Source: Planctomycetaceae bacterium
Lineage (GTDB): Bacteria > Planctomycetota > Planctomycetia > Pirellulales > Pirellulaceae
Length of the DNA stretch: 64,000 nt
NCBI GenBank assembly: GCA_020638975.1
Contig: JACKHN010000024.1
Location: forward strand, 1-64,000
Reading direction: 5' to 3'
The translations under genes and the position numbers were made by a program. A model generated the notes under the pieces. It had not been told where the DNA came from. It worked only from the letters and a program-made list of their open reading frames with translations, and made no database searches. Positions 8,747-16,772 of this stretch are shown piece by piece; positions within the stretch are counted from its first letter, which is position 1; each line of letters opens with the position of its first letter.

Positions 8747-9243
8747 GACTCATCCGCTGGTCGAGCAGTTGCGACGACAAGTGATCGCTCTTCCAACACG
8801 CCGTTGATTGGATCATTGGGGAAACGAGCCTGGACGAGAATGGTTCGTTTGCCGGGTTCATTCTCGATGGGCTCGACATGGATGACGACTTGTCCAAACT
8901 CGCCGCCACCACTGACAAGTTCGGCTTGCCACATCTCTCCGTCATAGTCAACGTTCGATTCGAGTTGCTTTTGTGCTCGTTGCAGGGCGGACTCGGCGAG
9001 CCAAAAGGCTTGCGCACGTATTGGCTCGGCAGACGCCAGTCGATGCTGTACCACCAGCCCCCGTACAATGGTCGCGCTGATCAGCATCACGATCAGCAAC
9101 GCGACGAGAACGGCAATGAGGACAACGCCTGCACGGCGAGCGTGGACGGGGTCGGGAGTCTTTTTCGGCCACAATTGCTTACCATGAGGACCGAGTTGCC
9201 CGAAAAAGACTCCCGACCCCTTTTTGAGCGTCTCCCGCTTCAT
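8743..9243 (-). CDS. PilX/GspK-like minor pseudopilin
   Basis: I choose the ATG at 9243 because it overlaps the upstream gene's TGA by four bases (ATGA), as elsewhere in this operon. The product is 166 residues. After a leader comes RRAGVVLIAVLVALLIVMLI, a prepilin-like helix without the +5 Glu, as in GspK/PilX proteins, then SAEPIRAQAFWLAESALQRA, typical of PilX. The leader is unusually long because codons for KGSGVFFGQL...KKTPDP are a palindromic repeat (9148-9220) lying in frame between the start and the prepilin cleavage site. Whether a peptidase still processes this leader is uncertain. Confidence 0.78.
   Translation of the reverse strand: MKRETLKKGSGVFFGQLGPHGKQLWPKKTPDPVHARRAGVVLIAVLVALLIVMLISATIVRGLVVQHRLASAEPIRAQAFWLAESALQRAQKQLESNVDYDGEMWQAELVSGGGEFGQVVIHVEPIENEPGKRTILVQARFPNDPINGVLEERSLVVATARPADES
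9148..9220. repeat. Palindromic repeat in the leader of the pilX-like gene
   Basis: The arms GGGGTCGGGAGTCTTTTTCG (from 9148) and CGAAAAAGACTCCCGACCCC (to 9220) are exact complements over 20 bases with a loop of about 30. The repeat is read through in frame on the minus strand. I recall close relatives (GGGGT..GGAGTCTTTTTCGG) scattered in other planctomycete genomes, but this was not checked. Confidence 0.85.
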
Positions 9244-9782
9244 CGCGCACCTCCCGCATGCAATCCGATACTCGTTTCGACTCGGTGTACGCGCGGACGC
9301 GCAATACTCTCTCGCAAGGCGGGAGAGACGAACGATGTTGTCAGAGTAATGAAGGCAGGATTCTCGCCAGTGATCTCCCATTCCGTCGTCGTCCCTTCCA
9401 ACAGCGAGAACACTTCACGATGCGTCTCATTTTCGCTTTGGTTCACTGTGCGAATAATTCGCCGCGCGTGCGCCACGTAGCTGATCTCCGTATTCGGCAG
9501 CAGCAATCGCAAGCTCGTCGTGTCGCCGTCGCGCGTGAGCTCCGCCGAGTTGGCAAGATGCGCGTCGGATCGCAATTGCGAGGCCAGTCGCGACGCGGTA
9601 TTGGCCTCAATCAACTCGTCTTGCAAATCGCCTTGAGCTCGAAACAGCGTGCCAATCGCCATCGCAGCCGAAGCCAACAGGAAGACAAAGATGGTAATGA
9701 CGATCAACATTTCGATGAGCGTAAAGCCGTCGCGATGCGCTTTGCGATGCTCGTTCTTGTGCGTTGTACGATACGGTTTCAT
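9240..9782 (-). CDS. PilW/GspJ-like pseudopilin
   Basis: The start at 9782 gives 180 residues, with the leader MKPYRTTHKNEHRKAHRDG and the classic prepilin site DGFTLIEMLIVITIFVFLL. The start lies 4 bases after the stop of the pilV-like gene; a longer frame from 9905 would overlap that gene by more than 100 bases. The remainder (QGDLQDELIEANTASRLASQ, then a beta-rich C-terminus) resembles PilW/GspJ minor pseudopilins, which prime or cap pseudopili in the periplasm. It is coupled to the downstream gene through an ATGA overlap at 9240-9243. Confidence 0.85.
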   Translation of the reverse strand: MKPYRTTHKNEHRKAHRDGFTLIEMLIVITIFVFLLASAAMAIGTLFRAQGDLQDELIEANTASRLASQLRSDAHLANSAELTRDGDTTSLRLLLPNTEISYVAHARRIIRTVNQSENETHREVFSLLEGTTTEWEITGENPAFITLTTSFVSPALRESIARPRVHRVETSIGLHAGGAR

Positions 9783-9786
9783 GACA

Positions 9787-10308
9787 CTATTCGCGAGTTG
9801 TGGCTTGATGTTTCCAAGCGACGAGACGTACGGGCTCGACACGACGGTTGGCATTGTCTCGCCAAGATAACGCGATCTCAATTTGCTTGGTTGGCAACGC
9901 GTCATCTAACTCCGCAACCGTGATCGACAACTGTGGATCTTCCAAGCCTGTTACGGAAGCTGGCGAATGATCGCGTTCCGCAATGGCTTCTGTGGTCAAC
10001 TCGTCCCACGGCAAGACAATCACGCGTTCCATCAGGTTAGACACCTCTTGAGTCGCTACTCGAGTTTGGTCGACCGCGCGGCGCTGTTTCGCGATCACGG
10101 CAACCAACTGCGCGACGGCGATCATCACGATAATCGCCAATGCGATTCCGATCGCCGTTTCGACAAACATCGAACCGCGACGTTGAGCATCCTGGGACTT
10201 TGTACGACGGCCCTCCGAGGCCGTCGCTCTGAGGGCGTCGTGAACTGGCGACGGGCTCGGAGGGCCGTCGTACCTTGTAATTCTCAAGTTGCGCCCAATC
10301 CACATCAC
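9787..10308 (-). CDS. PilV/GspI-like pseudopilin
   Basis: A 173-residue protein. The start overlaps the stop of the upstream gspF-like gene by 4 bases. The prepilin-like segment is RRGSMFVETAIGIALAIIVM, with Gly-1 and Glu+5, preceded by a leader of about 45 residues. Roughly half of that leader (about residues 13-36) is encoded by a 72-bp palindrome, exactly 24 codons. The rest (VDQTRVATQEVSNLMERV and a C-terminal beta-rich part) fits the PilV/GspI type. The sequence carries no catalytic motif. Its role is inferred from the operon. Confidence 0.78.
   Translation of the reverse strand: MMWIGRNLRITRYDGPPSPSPVHDALRATASEGRRTKSQDAQRRGSMFVETAIGIALAIIVMIAVAQLVAVIAKQRRAVDQTRVATQEVSNLMERVIVLPWDELTTEAIAERDHSPASVTGLEDPQLSITVAELDDALPTKQIEIALSWRDNANRRVEPVRLVAWKHQATTRE
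10202..10273. repeat. 72-bp palindromic repeat in the leader of the pilV-like gene
   Basis: The arms are GTACGACGGCCCTCCGAG... at 10202-10227 and its complement at 10248-10273, 25 of 26 positions matching. The length is a multiple of three, and on the minus strand it is translated as a Pro/Ser/Arg-rich piece of the leader. It is bounded by ACAAG/AAAG-like bases but shows no clean target duplication, as expected for REP-type elements. Confidence 0.85.
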
Positions 10309-11567
10309 GATAACCCTTGAATCAATGAAAGGAGCGGCATAAACAAGCTAATCACGACGAAACCTATAAACATTCCAAACACGAACAACACCGCCGGGAA
10401 CAACACGTTCAGCGCCAGACGCAAGCGATAGGCCAAGCGACGGATGCTGCTATCGGCCATTTCTTCCAAGGCCCACGCCAAGTTACCCGATCGTTCGGCG
10501 GCAGTCAGGATCGCGGCATCGGACGAACGAATTAACTTCGCCTGACGCAAGGCCTGGCACCAATGTTCGCCGTTGTTCAATGCTTGCCCGGCACGCAGGA
10601 GGCGTTTGCGGACGCTGGTCTTGGGATACAGCTTGGCCAACAACCAGATCATCTCGGTCAACGGACGTTGCTGCTTGATCGAAAGCGCCAAGCAACGCAT
10701 CACCAAAGCTCCATCCAATCGCAACACAAACCAATTGACGAGGGGAAGATTGCGCGGCAACCAGCCGATGTAATGCAGTGTCCCAACGAACAGAAACAGC
10801 GGGAGAAAGATGGAGAAAGGAAAAAACAAGAACCAATAGTTCACGATGTAGTCAGAGATGAATACGAGTAGCTGCGTCATCTTCGGTAGGTCGAGTTCAA
10901 ACTCCTCGAACATCTTGGCATAAACCGGCACGATCTTGAGCATAATGAACGTCAGAATTCCGACCAGGACATTCGCGACCACACCCAAGTAAAACACCTT
11001 TTCGAAAATCGATCGCAGTAGCATGTCGGCGTCATCGTCGTGCTTACCGACGGTGGCCAGTGCCGTCCCCAGGTCGCCCGTTTCGATTCCAACGCGAACA
11101 GCCACGAGAGCATCCAGCGGTAACCGCACTCGGGTATCGGCCAAGGCCAGCGACAGTGGCGTGCCGGCTTCCAACAGTTCCGCAAGTCGGGCAGCGCGGA
11201 TGCCGAGTTCGTCACTTCGCTCCATCGCGTAGGCACGCGCCGCTTGCTCCAACGGAATGCCGCGTTCGGCCGCTGCGGCCAAGCACCACAAGAGTGTTCG
11301 GTTTTCGGTACTTCGATATCGACCGACTGCCATCATCACGATGGCCAGAATGACGACCCAAGAGAACGGCCCGGCAAAAATGAACGCCTGCATCGCCGTG
11401 CCGAGAATCCCGGCCAAGATCAAGATCCAACCGGCCATCGTCAGGATCAATCGGATCGAATCATCTGCAGCTGCTCCGCGCTTGCGATACGCGAGTCGCA
11501 GCGACCACAACACGGCCACTCCGATCCATATCAGCACGAACAGATGAATAGATCCGAATATTTCCAT
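10305..11567 (-). CDS. GspF-family inner-membrane secretion/pilus protein (copy 3)
   Basis: A 420-residue polytopic protein. After two or three N-terminal hydrophobic helices (HLFVLIWIGVAVLWSLRLAY; MAGWILILAGILGTAM) it contains GspF-type cytoplasmic helices (GIPLEQAARAYAME, LLEAGTPLSLAL, VGIETGDLGTALATVG). The typical membrane end is FVVISLFMPLLSLIQGLS, almost identical to the end of the neighbouring copy. GspF/PilC proteins form the inner-membrane platform on which the assembly ATPase acts. The extra N-terminal helices are unusual. The gene starts 7 bases after the previous stop. Confidence 0.88.
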   Translation of the reverse strand: MEIFGSIHLFVLIWIGVAVLWSLRLAYRKRGAAADDSIRLILTMAGWILILAGILGTAMQAFIFAGPFSWVVILAIVMMAVGRYRSTENRTLLWCLAAAAERGIPLEQAARAYAMERSDELGIRAARLAELLEAGTPLSLALADTRVRLPLDALVAVRVGIETGDLGTALATVGKHDDDADMLLRSIFEKVFYLGVVANVLVGILTFIMLKIVPVYAKMFEEFELDLPKMTQLLVFISDYIVNYWFLFFPFSIFLPLFLFVGTLHYIGWLPRNLPLVNWFVLRLDGALVMRCLALSIKQQRPLTEMIWLLAKLYPKTSVRKRLLRAGQALNNGEHWCQALRQAKLIRSSDAAILTAAERSGNLAWALEEMADSSIRRLAYRLRLALNVLFPAVLFVFGMFIGFVVISLFMPLLSLIQGLS

Positions 11568-11574
11568 CGATGTA

Positions 11575-12783
11575 TCAGCTGAGCCCTTGAATGAGACTGA
11601 TTAAGGGCATGAACAGCGAGATGATAATGAAGCCCACCAGTATGCCAACAAGAATGAAAACCACGGGCGGGGCAATCGAACGCAACAGCATCGTTCTCAT
11701 TTGCACTCGCAGCAGGAGCATGTCGGTGACGGCGCGCAAGGCCTCTGGTAACTTGCCAGTTCGTTCGCCCCAACGGACAAACGGTGTGATGCTGGCCGGC
11801 AATCGATTCAAGTCGGACATAACATCCGACAGCGATCTGCCATTCTCGACACCGCGTGCGAACAAAACCGCGACCTCGCGCACTTCGGGGTCGGACAAAC
11901 CATCGCGTGTCATGAGAAGTGCATCGGGGAGCGGAATGTCGCACTCCAGCATCGTTGCCAGCAATCGCGTAAAGGCAGCCGTTCCGCTCCATTGCCAAAT
12001 CGGACCGATCAGCGGCATCGTCGTCGTAAACCGATGCGTCATCGGTGTCCCCACGCCTAACGACGCGAGTGCTATTAAGACGAGAAAGACCACACCGATC
12101 GTTCCCGCAATCCAGAGGCCGGGTCCATCGCCAAACCACAGGATCGCATCACTCAGGCCAATTACCGCTTGTGTGATCGTCGGCAGTTCCAGCTCGAATT
12201 CCAAGAACATCTGCTTGAACTGAGGCACAATGAAGATCGGCAGAAACGCGAGAACGAACAATGTCATCGCCAGCACGATCAGCGGATAGGCGATCGCGCC
12301 AACCACCTTGCCCCACACTTCGCGAGTCGCGCGGTGGTGCTCGACCAAGTCATCCAAGGCAACGCCCATCCGATGGGTGCGCGCCGCGGCAGCGACTAGC
12401 CCCCGCACGTGTGCCGGTAAAAACTTGTCTCGTTCGCTCATCACACTGTCTAACGCATAGCCCAGTTCAACATCCGCTGCGATCTGCCGAAGGGCTTGGG
12501 CCACGCGTGAACTAACCGACTCGTCGGCCGCAGCTCGCAGTCCCTCGACCAGCGGCAACTCCGAACTGCTCAACTCGGCGATCGCAATCACTACCTCTTC
12601 GGATTCTTTTTGCGAGAGCTTCGGTACGGGCTGTTGGTGATCACCGCCGAGCGGATGCAATTCCACGACGCGCAAGCCTCGATCGACGAGTTGCTGTCGA
12701 GCGGCGTCGGCGCTGTCGGCGGCCAACTCGCCCTCTTGGCGAACGCCTTGTGCATCTTCGGCGATATAGCGGAACTGCATCAT
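11575..12783 (-). CDS. GspF-family inner-membrane secretion/pilus protein (copy 2)
   Basis: A 402-residue protein of typical GspF/PilC length. It begins with the conserved MQFRYIAEDAQGVRQEGEL N-terminal region, followed by two GspF domains each with helical bundles and membrane segments (YPLIVLAMTLFVLAFLPIFI; APPVVFILVGILVGFIIISL), and ends in MPLISLIQGLS. It is the most canonical of the three. Its start is next to the stop of the gene at 12785, so expression is coupled. Neither the assembly ATPase (GspE) nor the secretin is in the window; they must be elsewhere if the system works. Confidence 0.92.
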   Translation of the reverse strand: MMQFRYIAEDAQGVRQEGELAADSADAARQQLVDRGLRVVELHPLGGDHQQPVPKLSQKESEEVVIAIAELSSSELPLVEGLRAAADESVSSRVAQALRQIAADVELGYALDSVMSERDKFLPAHVRGLVAAAARTHRMGVALDDLVEHHRATREVWGKVVGAIAYPLIVLAMTLFVLAFLPIFIVPQFKQMFLEFELELPTITQAVIGLSDAILWFGDGPGLWIAGTIGVVFLVLIALASLGVGTPMTHRFTTTMPLIGPIWQWSGTAAFTRLLATMLECDIPLPDALLMTRDGLSDPEVREVAVLFARGVENGRSLSDVMSDLNRLPASITPFVRWGERTGKLPEALRAVTDMLLLRVQMRTMLLRSIAPPVVFILVGILVGFIIISLFMPLISLIQGLS

Positions 12784-12784
12784 G

Positions 12785-13831
12785 CTAGGGGAGGCTCAGC
12801 TGATAAAGCAGGTTGCAAAACGGAGCCATCACAATCAATACATAGAGCATGGCAATCGTTCCACCTACGCCCGCGGACAGAATGATCGGCAAATAGATCG
12901 TCAACCAGTTCCCCATGTTCAATGCACGACGGCGATACGAATCGGCCGTCTGACGAAGGCTCTTCGCCAAGTGCTCACGCTGCGTGCTCGCGTTCAAAAG
13001 CCAACCAAGCAACGGAGGAAATCCTGCGGGCAAGGACGTCATGCGTTCGCCGGTTCGAATCCGCTCGGCGATCGTGCCGCTGGCCTTGACCAGAATCCTG
13101 TCGCCACTCGCCTCGGCCGCGAGCACCACCGCTTCGTCCAAGGCCACCTGTTGGTCGACCATCATCGCGAGCACATCGGCGAATGTCGCCATCCGCCCAA
13201 CGTGTAGAACACGGGCGACGGTTGGTAATCCACGGAGGCCACGATCGGAAATCGCGTTGGCCCGACTGGAGCGGTACAACCAAATGCCGCCGACGATGAC
13301 CGTAAAGACCCAGAAGCCAATAATCATCTGGGGGCCAAGTCGTGTCACTTGATCGATCAATGCGTACCAAGGAGGCCGCTCGATATGCAGCCATTCGTAG
13401 ACGTGCGTAACGACGGGAGCCGTCTTCAGCGCGGTGAAGAGAAACATGAAACTCGCTACCATCAGCACGACAATCGGATACACCAGCGACACGATCATCA
13501 CTCGTCGTACTTCCGACGCGCGACGAGCCGCCGTCGAAATACCTTCGAGTGCCGATGAGAGCTTGCCCGATCGAATGCCTGCCGCAACCACGGCACGATA
13601 CGCACGAGGAAAGCCGGTTCCCGATTCGTCGAGCGTATCAGCAAGGCTTTCGCCCGATTCCAATCGATGTCCAAGCGAGGTCGCTAACGTGCCCAGTCGT
13701 CCCGGCAGATCCGTCCCCAACGCCAGGAGCCCTCTTTCTAAGGGCACGCCCGACCGTACCAGCGCGATCATCTCGTCGTTCAACGCGACGAGCTCGTCGA
13801 GCGTAATGCCACGAGTCGCAGGAACAGCCAC
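12785..13831 (-). CDS. GspF-family inner-membrane secretion/pilus protein (copy 1)
   Basis: The first gene of the operon, 348 residues. It lacks the usual N-terminal RYIA extension and opens directly with a GspF helical domain (LDELVALNDEMIALVRSGVP, LGHRLESGESLADTLDES). A membrane pair follows (SLVYPIVVLMVASFMFLFTA), then a second domain (MATFADVLAMMVDQQVAL) and a C-terminal hydrophobic segment (AGVGGTIAMLYVLIVMAPF). Three GspF-type genes in a row suggest a heteromeric platform or sub-functionalised copies (inference). Confidence 0.88.
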   Translation of the reverse strand: MAVPATRGITLDELVALNDEMIALVRSGVPLERGLLALGTDLPGRLGTLATSLGHRLESGESLADTLDESGTGFPRAYRAVVAAGIRSGKLSSALEGISTAARRASEVRRVMIVSLVYPIVVLMVASFMFLFTALKTAPVVTHVYEWLHIERPPWYALIDQVTRLGPQMIIGFWVFTVIVGGIWLYRSSRANAISDRGLRGLPTVARVLHVGRMATFADVLAMMVDQQVALDEAVVLAAEASGDRILVKASGTIAERIRTGERMTSLPAGFPPLLGWLLNASTQREHLAKSLRQTADSYRRRALNMGNWLTIYLPIILSAGVGGTIAMLYVLIVMAPFCNLLYQLSLP

Positions 13832-13891
13832 AACGAAAACTCCAAGACGGGAGCGAGATGCCTAATGCCACGCCAATGCTTAATCTTAGGG

Positions 13892-13971
13892 TTGGGTGCC
13901 ACTGGCATTGCCAGTGCCGTCCCGGCTTTTTGCAGTCCAAAGAGCACTGGCAGAGCCAGTGGCACCCCCAA
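13892..13971. repeat. Intergenic palindromic repeat
   Basis: The arms GGTGCCACTGGCATTGCCAG and its imperfect complement (CTGGCAGAGCCAGTGGCACC) lie about 27 bases apart; the only mismatches are around the centre of each arm. It sits between the operon start at 13831 and the 3' end of the gene at 14065. It could form a stable hairpin in RNA from either strand and may act as a terminator-like or boundary element, although no T-run follows. Confidence 0.75.
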
Positions 13972-14064
13972 TTCTTAACATTGACGAAGCACTAGATTGC
14001 GGCAATCATTCTAACGGCTCGGCAGCAAAACTCCATGAGGTTGCTCGCTGAAACCAGCTCCACA

Positions 14065-16446
14065 TCATTCAGCGACGACCCAATGCGGCGAAGACCAAGC
14101 GAGGTGCCCGTGAGCCACCATGAGGTTTCCGGGTAAAACAGGGGCCGTTTTGTCTTGGCTCACGCGCCAGTAATACCAATGAGTGCCCGGTGCCAGATCT
14201 TCGTCAGTGTACTCGACGCGTACGTCTTGTGTTCCTCGAAGACCGACTCGGTGGATCTCTTCGCCATCACGAATCAGCACGGCCGAGGTGATGTCACGAG
14301 TCCCGATTGCGTGCAAGTTCAAAGTGATCTGCCTGTTCTTTGCGGTCACTTCTTCGCCCATGAACGACTCGTCGGCGCGAGCATCGATGAATATTTGTGA
14401 ACCGGAAGTGGCGAAGCAGCGGCGTTGTCGCAGCGCGTCGAAGATGGCGGCGGGTGTCAAAGTCTCGGCATAGATTCCGGTCAGCGCGCCACTGAGTCCC
14501 GGCGCTCGGCGATGTGAATCTCCGTTCGCGACAAATCCGAGACGAACGCCGTTTGTTCTCACGCCCTGATCAAGAGACTCGTGAAACAGCTTTGGATTCT
14601 GCGCGATGTAGTTACTCCAACCAGAGGTCAATTCAAGCCCCACTTCGACGGCGTGGCCGCTGAGCTTGAACGTGGGATGCTGGGAAAGTGTTACACCGCC
14701 CGCTGCGGCAACCGCTTTGTTCAACTTGGCGATGTCATTTTCAACTTCGGTGAAATGGACGAGCGGTCCGCCCGTTGGTGGATAGATCACGCTGCGATGA
14801 TTTGCGTAGGAACGGTTTCGATAAGGCGGCAACCAATTACCCGGATCGTTCAGCGCGGCCGTCGCAACACCTGGAATCCGCGAAGTCCACTCAAAACCGG
14901 GCAACGAAATAAACTCGCCGTCCACCGAATGAGCTTTCGCGAACAGATTGCCGATTTCATACTCATACTGTGTTAGCGGTACGTTGTAGAAGTCGTTGTT
15001 GGTGAAGACGACGACGTCGAGTCCGGCACGGTCACGCGCATAGTGATTCAACTCGTCAGATTCGCCCTCCGCGTCGGCAGAGAGATTGTTGTGACAATGC
15101 AGGTCGGCCCAGAATAGTTTGTAGGTTTTGCCGTCAATGGTGACTTCACGGCGCGGCGTCAGTTCGGAGTCGATTGGCAACGTTACTGGATTCCATCCGG
15201 CCCATGTGTCTTGTTCAAACGGTTGCGCCTCGGCAAGCTTTACGTCGAATTGTTCGTACGTGCGCTTCGCAAGTCGAGGCAATTTCGAGGCGACGACGGT
15301 TATCGAGTCTTGTTCGCTGCTTTCCGTAGGAACAACGTGATAGTCAACATATCCGCGATGGAGAACCAGCGGAGACTGCCACGTTCCATTATTGATCGGT
15401 CTGCCAACAAGATCGCCAGCAACGTTCGGTGTACTCCCAAGATGGTCTGACTTGCGCTCCCACAACAACCAGACTTGATCACCGCTGGCATGCAACATCG
15501 GTCGCAACCGTGATCCCAAGTAGCCGCCCGTTGCGATAGGCGTGGGAGTGATTTGGGCCATCAAGCCTTGTGTCAACTCTGCTGCTGTGGTTCTCCCATT
15601 CGCATCTCTGATACTTTGCCATCGGTTGTCGCGACGAACTGCTGCATGCAGAGTATGCCATTGACTGACAACACCTGGACCGCCGACTACGTCCTTTTTT
15701 TGGAGCCACGCGATGTGCAAGCCCGTTGGATGCGACAACGCAGTCGGCGTCAGGCAGTATTTACTGGGAGGCGTGACTTGTTCGATGTTTCCCAACGTCG
15801 GCAACAGCCGACGTCCGCAGACGGAGTAATTTGGATTGTGATATTGATCCCAGAATGCCCACACTTCGTCATGATGTTGAATGAGCAACGGACGATAGGC
15901 GTTGTCGATCCCGTTTGAGATACTGAAGGGGAGCCAAGAACCGTCGTACACGCCATAGCCGCGAACCGTGAAGCAGCCTTCAATTCGCTCGCAGGATGCT
16001 AACAGCAATCGGTCGCCGAACCGAATCGCCGCCGGATCAATTGCGTCGCGCTTCGAGACAGACACAGGTACACGCAACGACCACTCGCCGCTCTTCCAAT
16101 GTCGGAGAACGATTTCCCACCGCTGACCTCTCTTCATCGACCACACGACCCAAGCTCGGTCTTCAGAACAAGCCACTATCGTGGGCGGCCCATGCGCGTC
16201 TGCATCGCCCCCAATCGAATGGAGTTGGCCGACTTGGCCGCTTGAATCCAATCGCCGTACCGTGACTCCGTCGCTGCCCGCATTGTAGCTGTGCCACGCA
16301 ATCCAAGTCGTACCGCCTTCTGTCGCACAGAGTGACGGATGATGGTCGTATGTCGTCGTGCCCGGATTTAGCTCAATCGCTTCGGCTGCCGAAGCGGATG
16401 AAACGATCGCGAACATCGCGGAAGCGATAGCGGTTCGAACAAACAT
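14065..16446 (-). CDS. Secreted PHP-domain metal-dependent phosphoesterase-like protein
   Basis: The start at 16446 gives a clean signal peptide (FVRTAIASAMFAIVSSASAA); an in-frame start at 16554 would hide it inside the protein. The product is 793 residues. The first 430 or so residues look like a beta-propeller with repeated W/Y-rich strands (GGTTWIAWHSY, DRAWVVWSM, DEVWAFWDQY, DQVWLLWER). From about residue 440 comes a PHP/DUF3604-type domain: LFWADLHCHNNLSADAEGE with the H-x-H metal pair, DVVVFTNND, LPGFEWTS, LSQHP and GDSH, all expected metal ligands. The substrate is unknown. A sialidase-like propeller, a LamG protein and a sulfatase lie nearby, suggesting polysaccharide processing. Confidence 0.82.
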   Translation of the reverse strand: MFVRTAIASAMFAIVSSASAAEAIELNPGTTTYDHHPSLCATEGGTTWIAWHSYNAGSDGVTVRRLDSSGQVGQLHSIGGDADAHGPPTIVACSEDRAWVVWSMKRGQRWEIVLRHWKSGEWSLRVPVSVSKRDAIDPAAIRFGDRLLLASCERIEGCFTVRGYGVYDGSWLPFSISNGIDNAYRPLLIQHHDEVWAFWDQYHNPNYSVCGRRLLPTLGNIEQVTPPSKYCLTPTALSHPTGLHIAWLQKKDVVGGPGVVSQWHTLHAAVRRDNRWQSIRDANGRTTAAELTQGLMAQITPTPIATGGYLGSRLRPMLHASGDQVWLLWERKSDHLGSTPNVAGDLVGRPINNGTWQSPLVLHRGYVDYHVVPTESSEQDSITVVASKLPRLAKRTYEQFDVKLAEAQPFEQDTWAGWNPVTLPIDSELTPRREVTIDGKTYKLFWADLHCHNNLSADAEGESDELNHYARDRAGLDVVVFTNNDFYNVPLTQYEYEIGNLFAKAHSVDGEFISLPGFEWTSRIPGVATAALNDPGNWLPPYRNRSYANHRSVIYPPTGGPLVHFTEVENDIAKLNKAVAAAGGVTLSQHPTFKLSGHAVEVGLELTSGWSNYIAQNPKLFHESLDQGVRTNGVRLGFVANGDSHRRAPGLSGALTGIYAETLTPAAIFDALRQRRCFATSGSQIFIDARADESFMGEEVTAKNRQITLNLHAIGTRDITSAVLIRDGEEIHRVGLRGTQDVRVEYTDEDLAPGTHWYYWRVSQDKTAPVLPGNLMVAHGHLAWSSPHWVVAE

Positions 16447-16600
16447 TAAGGCATGGTGTGGGAACACTTTAAAGATACGCCGAAGGATCACGGTTGGCTC
16501 CTGGCTTGGAAGTTCTTGCAATGTCGGGTATCGCGAGCCATGCGGTCGCATCATGGTCTTCGTGACTTCTTGGTGCGTCTCGTACCTCGACGCACCCGAT

Positions 16601-16632
16601 CAGTTCAGCAGGGATTTTCGGTTTTTCAAACT
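16601..16632. repeat. Repeat copy left of the group II intron
   Basis: This stretch contains GGATTTTCGGTTTTTCAA. A near-identical copy in reverse orientation lies at 18747-18778, so the two enclose the intron and its palindromic neighbours. It also lies upstream of the gene starting at 16446. Confidence 0.6.
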
Positions 16633-16650
16633 GTGTAGTTTAGCGGGTAA

Positions 16651-16672
16651 GGGAGTGGCTCGCGCCACTCCC
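16651..16672. repeat. Perfect 22-bp palindrome at the 3' exon of the intron
   Basis: GGGAGTGGCTCGCGCCACTCCC is nearly self-complementary (9-base arms). It lies just beyond the probable 3' end of the group II intron. Confidence 0.7.
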
Positions 16673-16708
16673 TCCCCGTTATCGCAATGGGGTTGATTCC
16701 CCATATTT

Positions 16709-16739
16709 ACCGGCGTGCGGGTTTCCCGCACCGGGCGGT
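16709..16739 (-). ncRNA. Group II intron domain V-like hairpin
   Basis: Read on the minus strand this is ACCGCCCG-GTGCGGG-AAA-CCCGCAC-GC-CGGT: a 7-bp upper stem capped by a short A-rich loop, a 2-base bulge on the 3' side, then a lower stem. Size and shape match the catalytic domain V of bacterial group II introns, and it lies just after the intron protein gene as expected. Confidence 0.65.
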
Positions 16740-16772
16740 ACCGCGGAAATCGCCCCCCGAGGGGAACCGAGA

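Noticed and set aside
9244..9381. Upstream extension of the pilX-like gene to 9381
   Set aside because: It would overlap the pilW-like gene by 140 bases; the ATGA overlap at 9240-9243 gives a normal coupled start.
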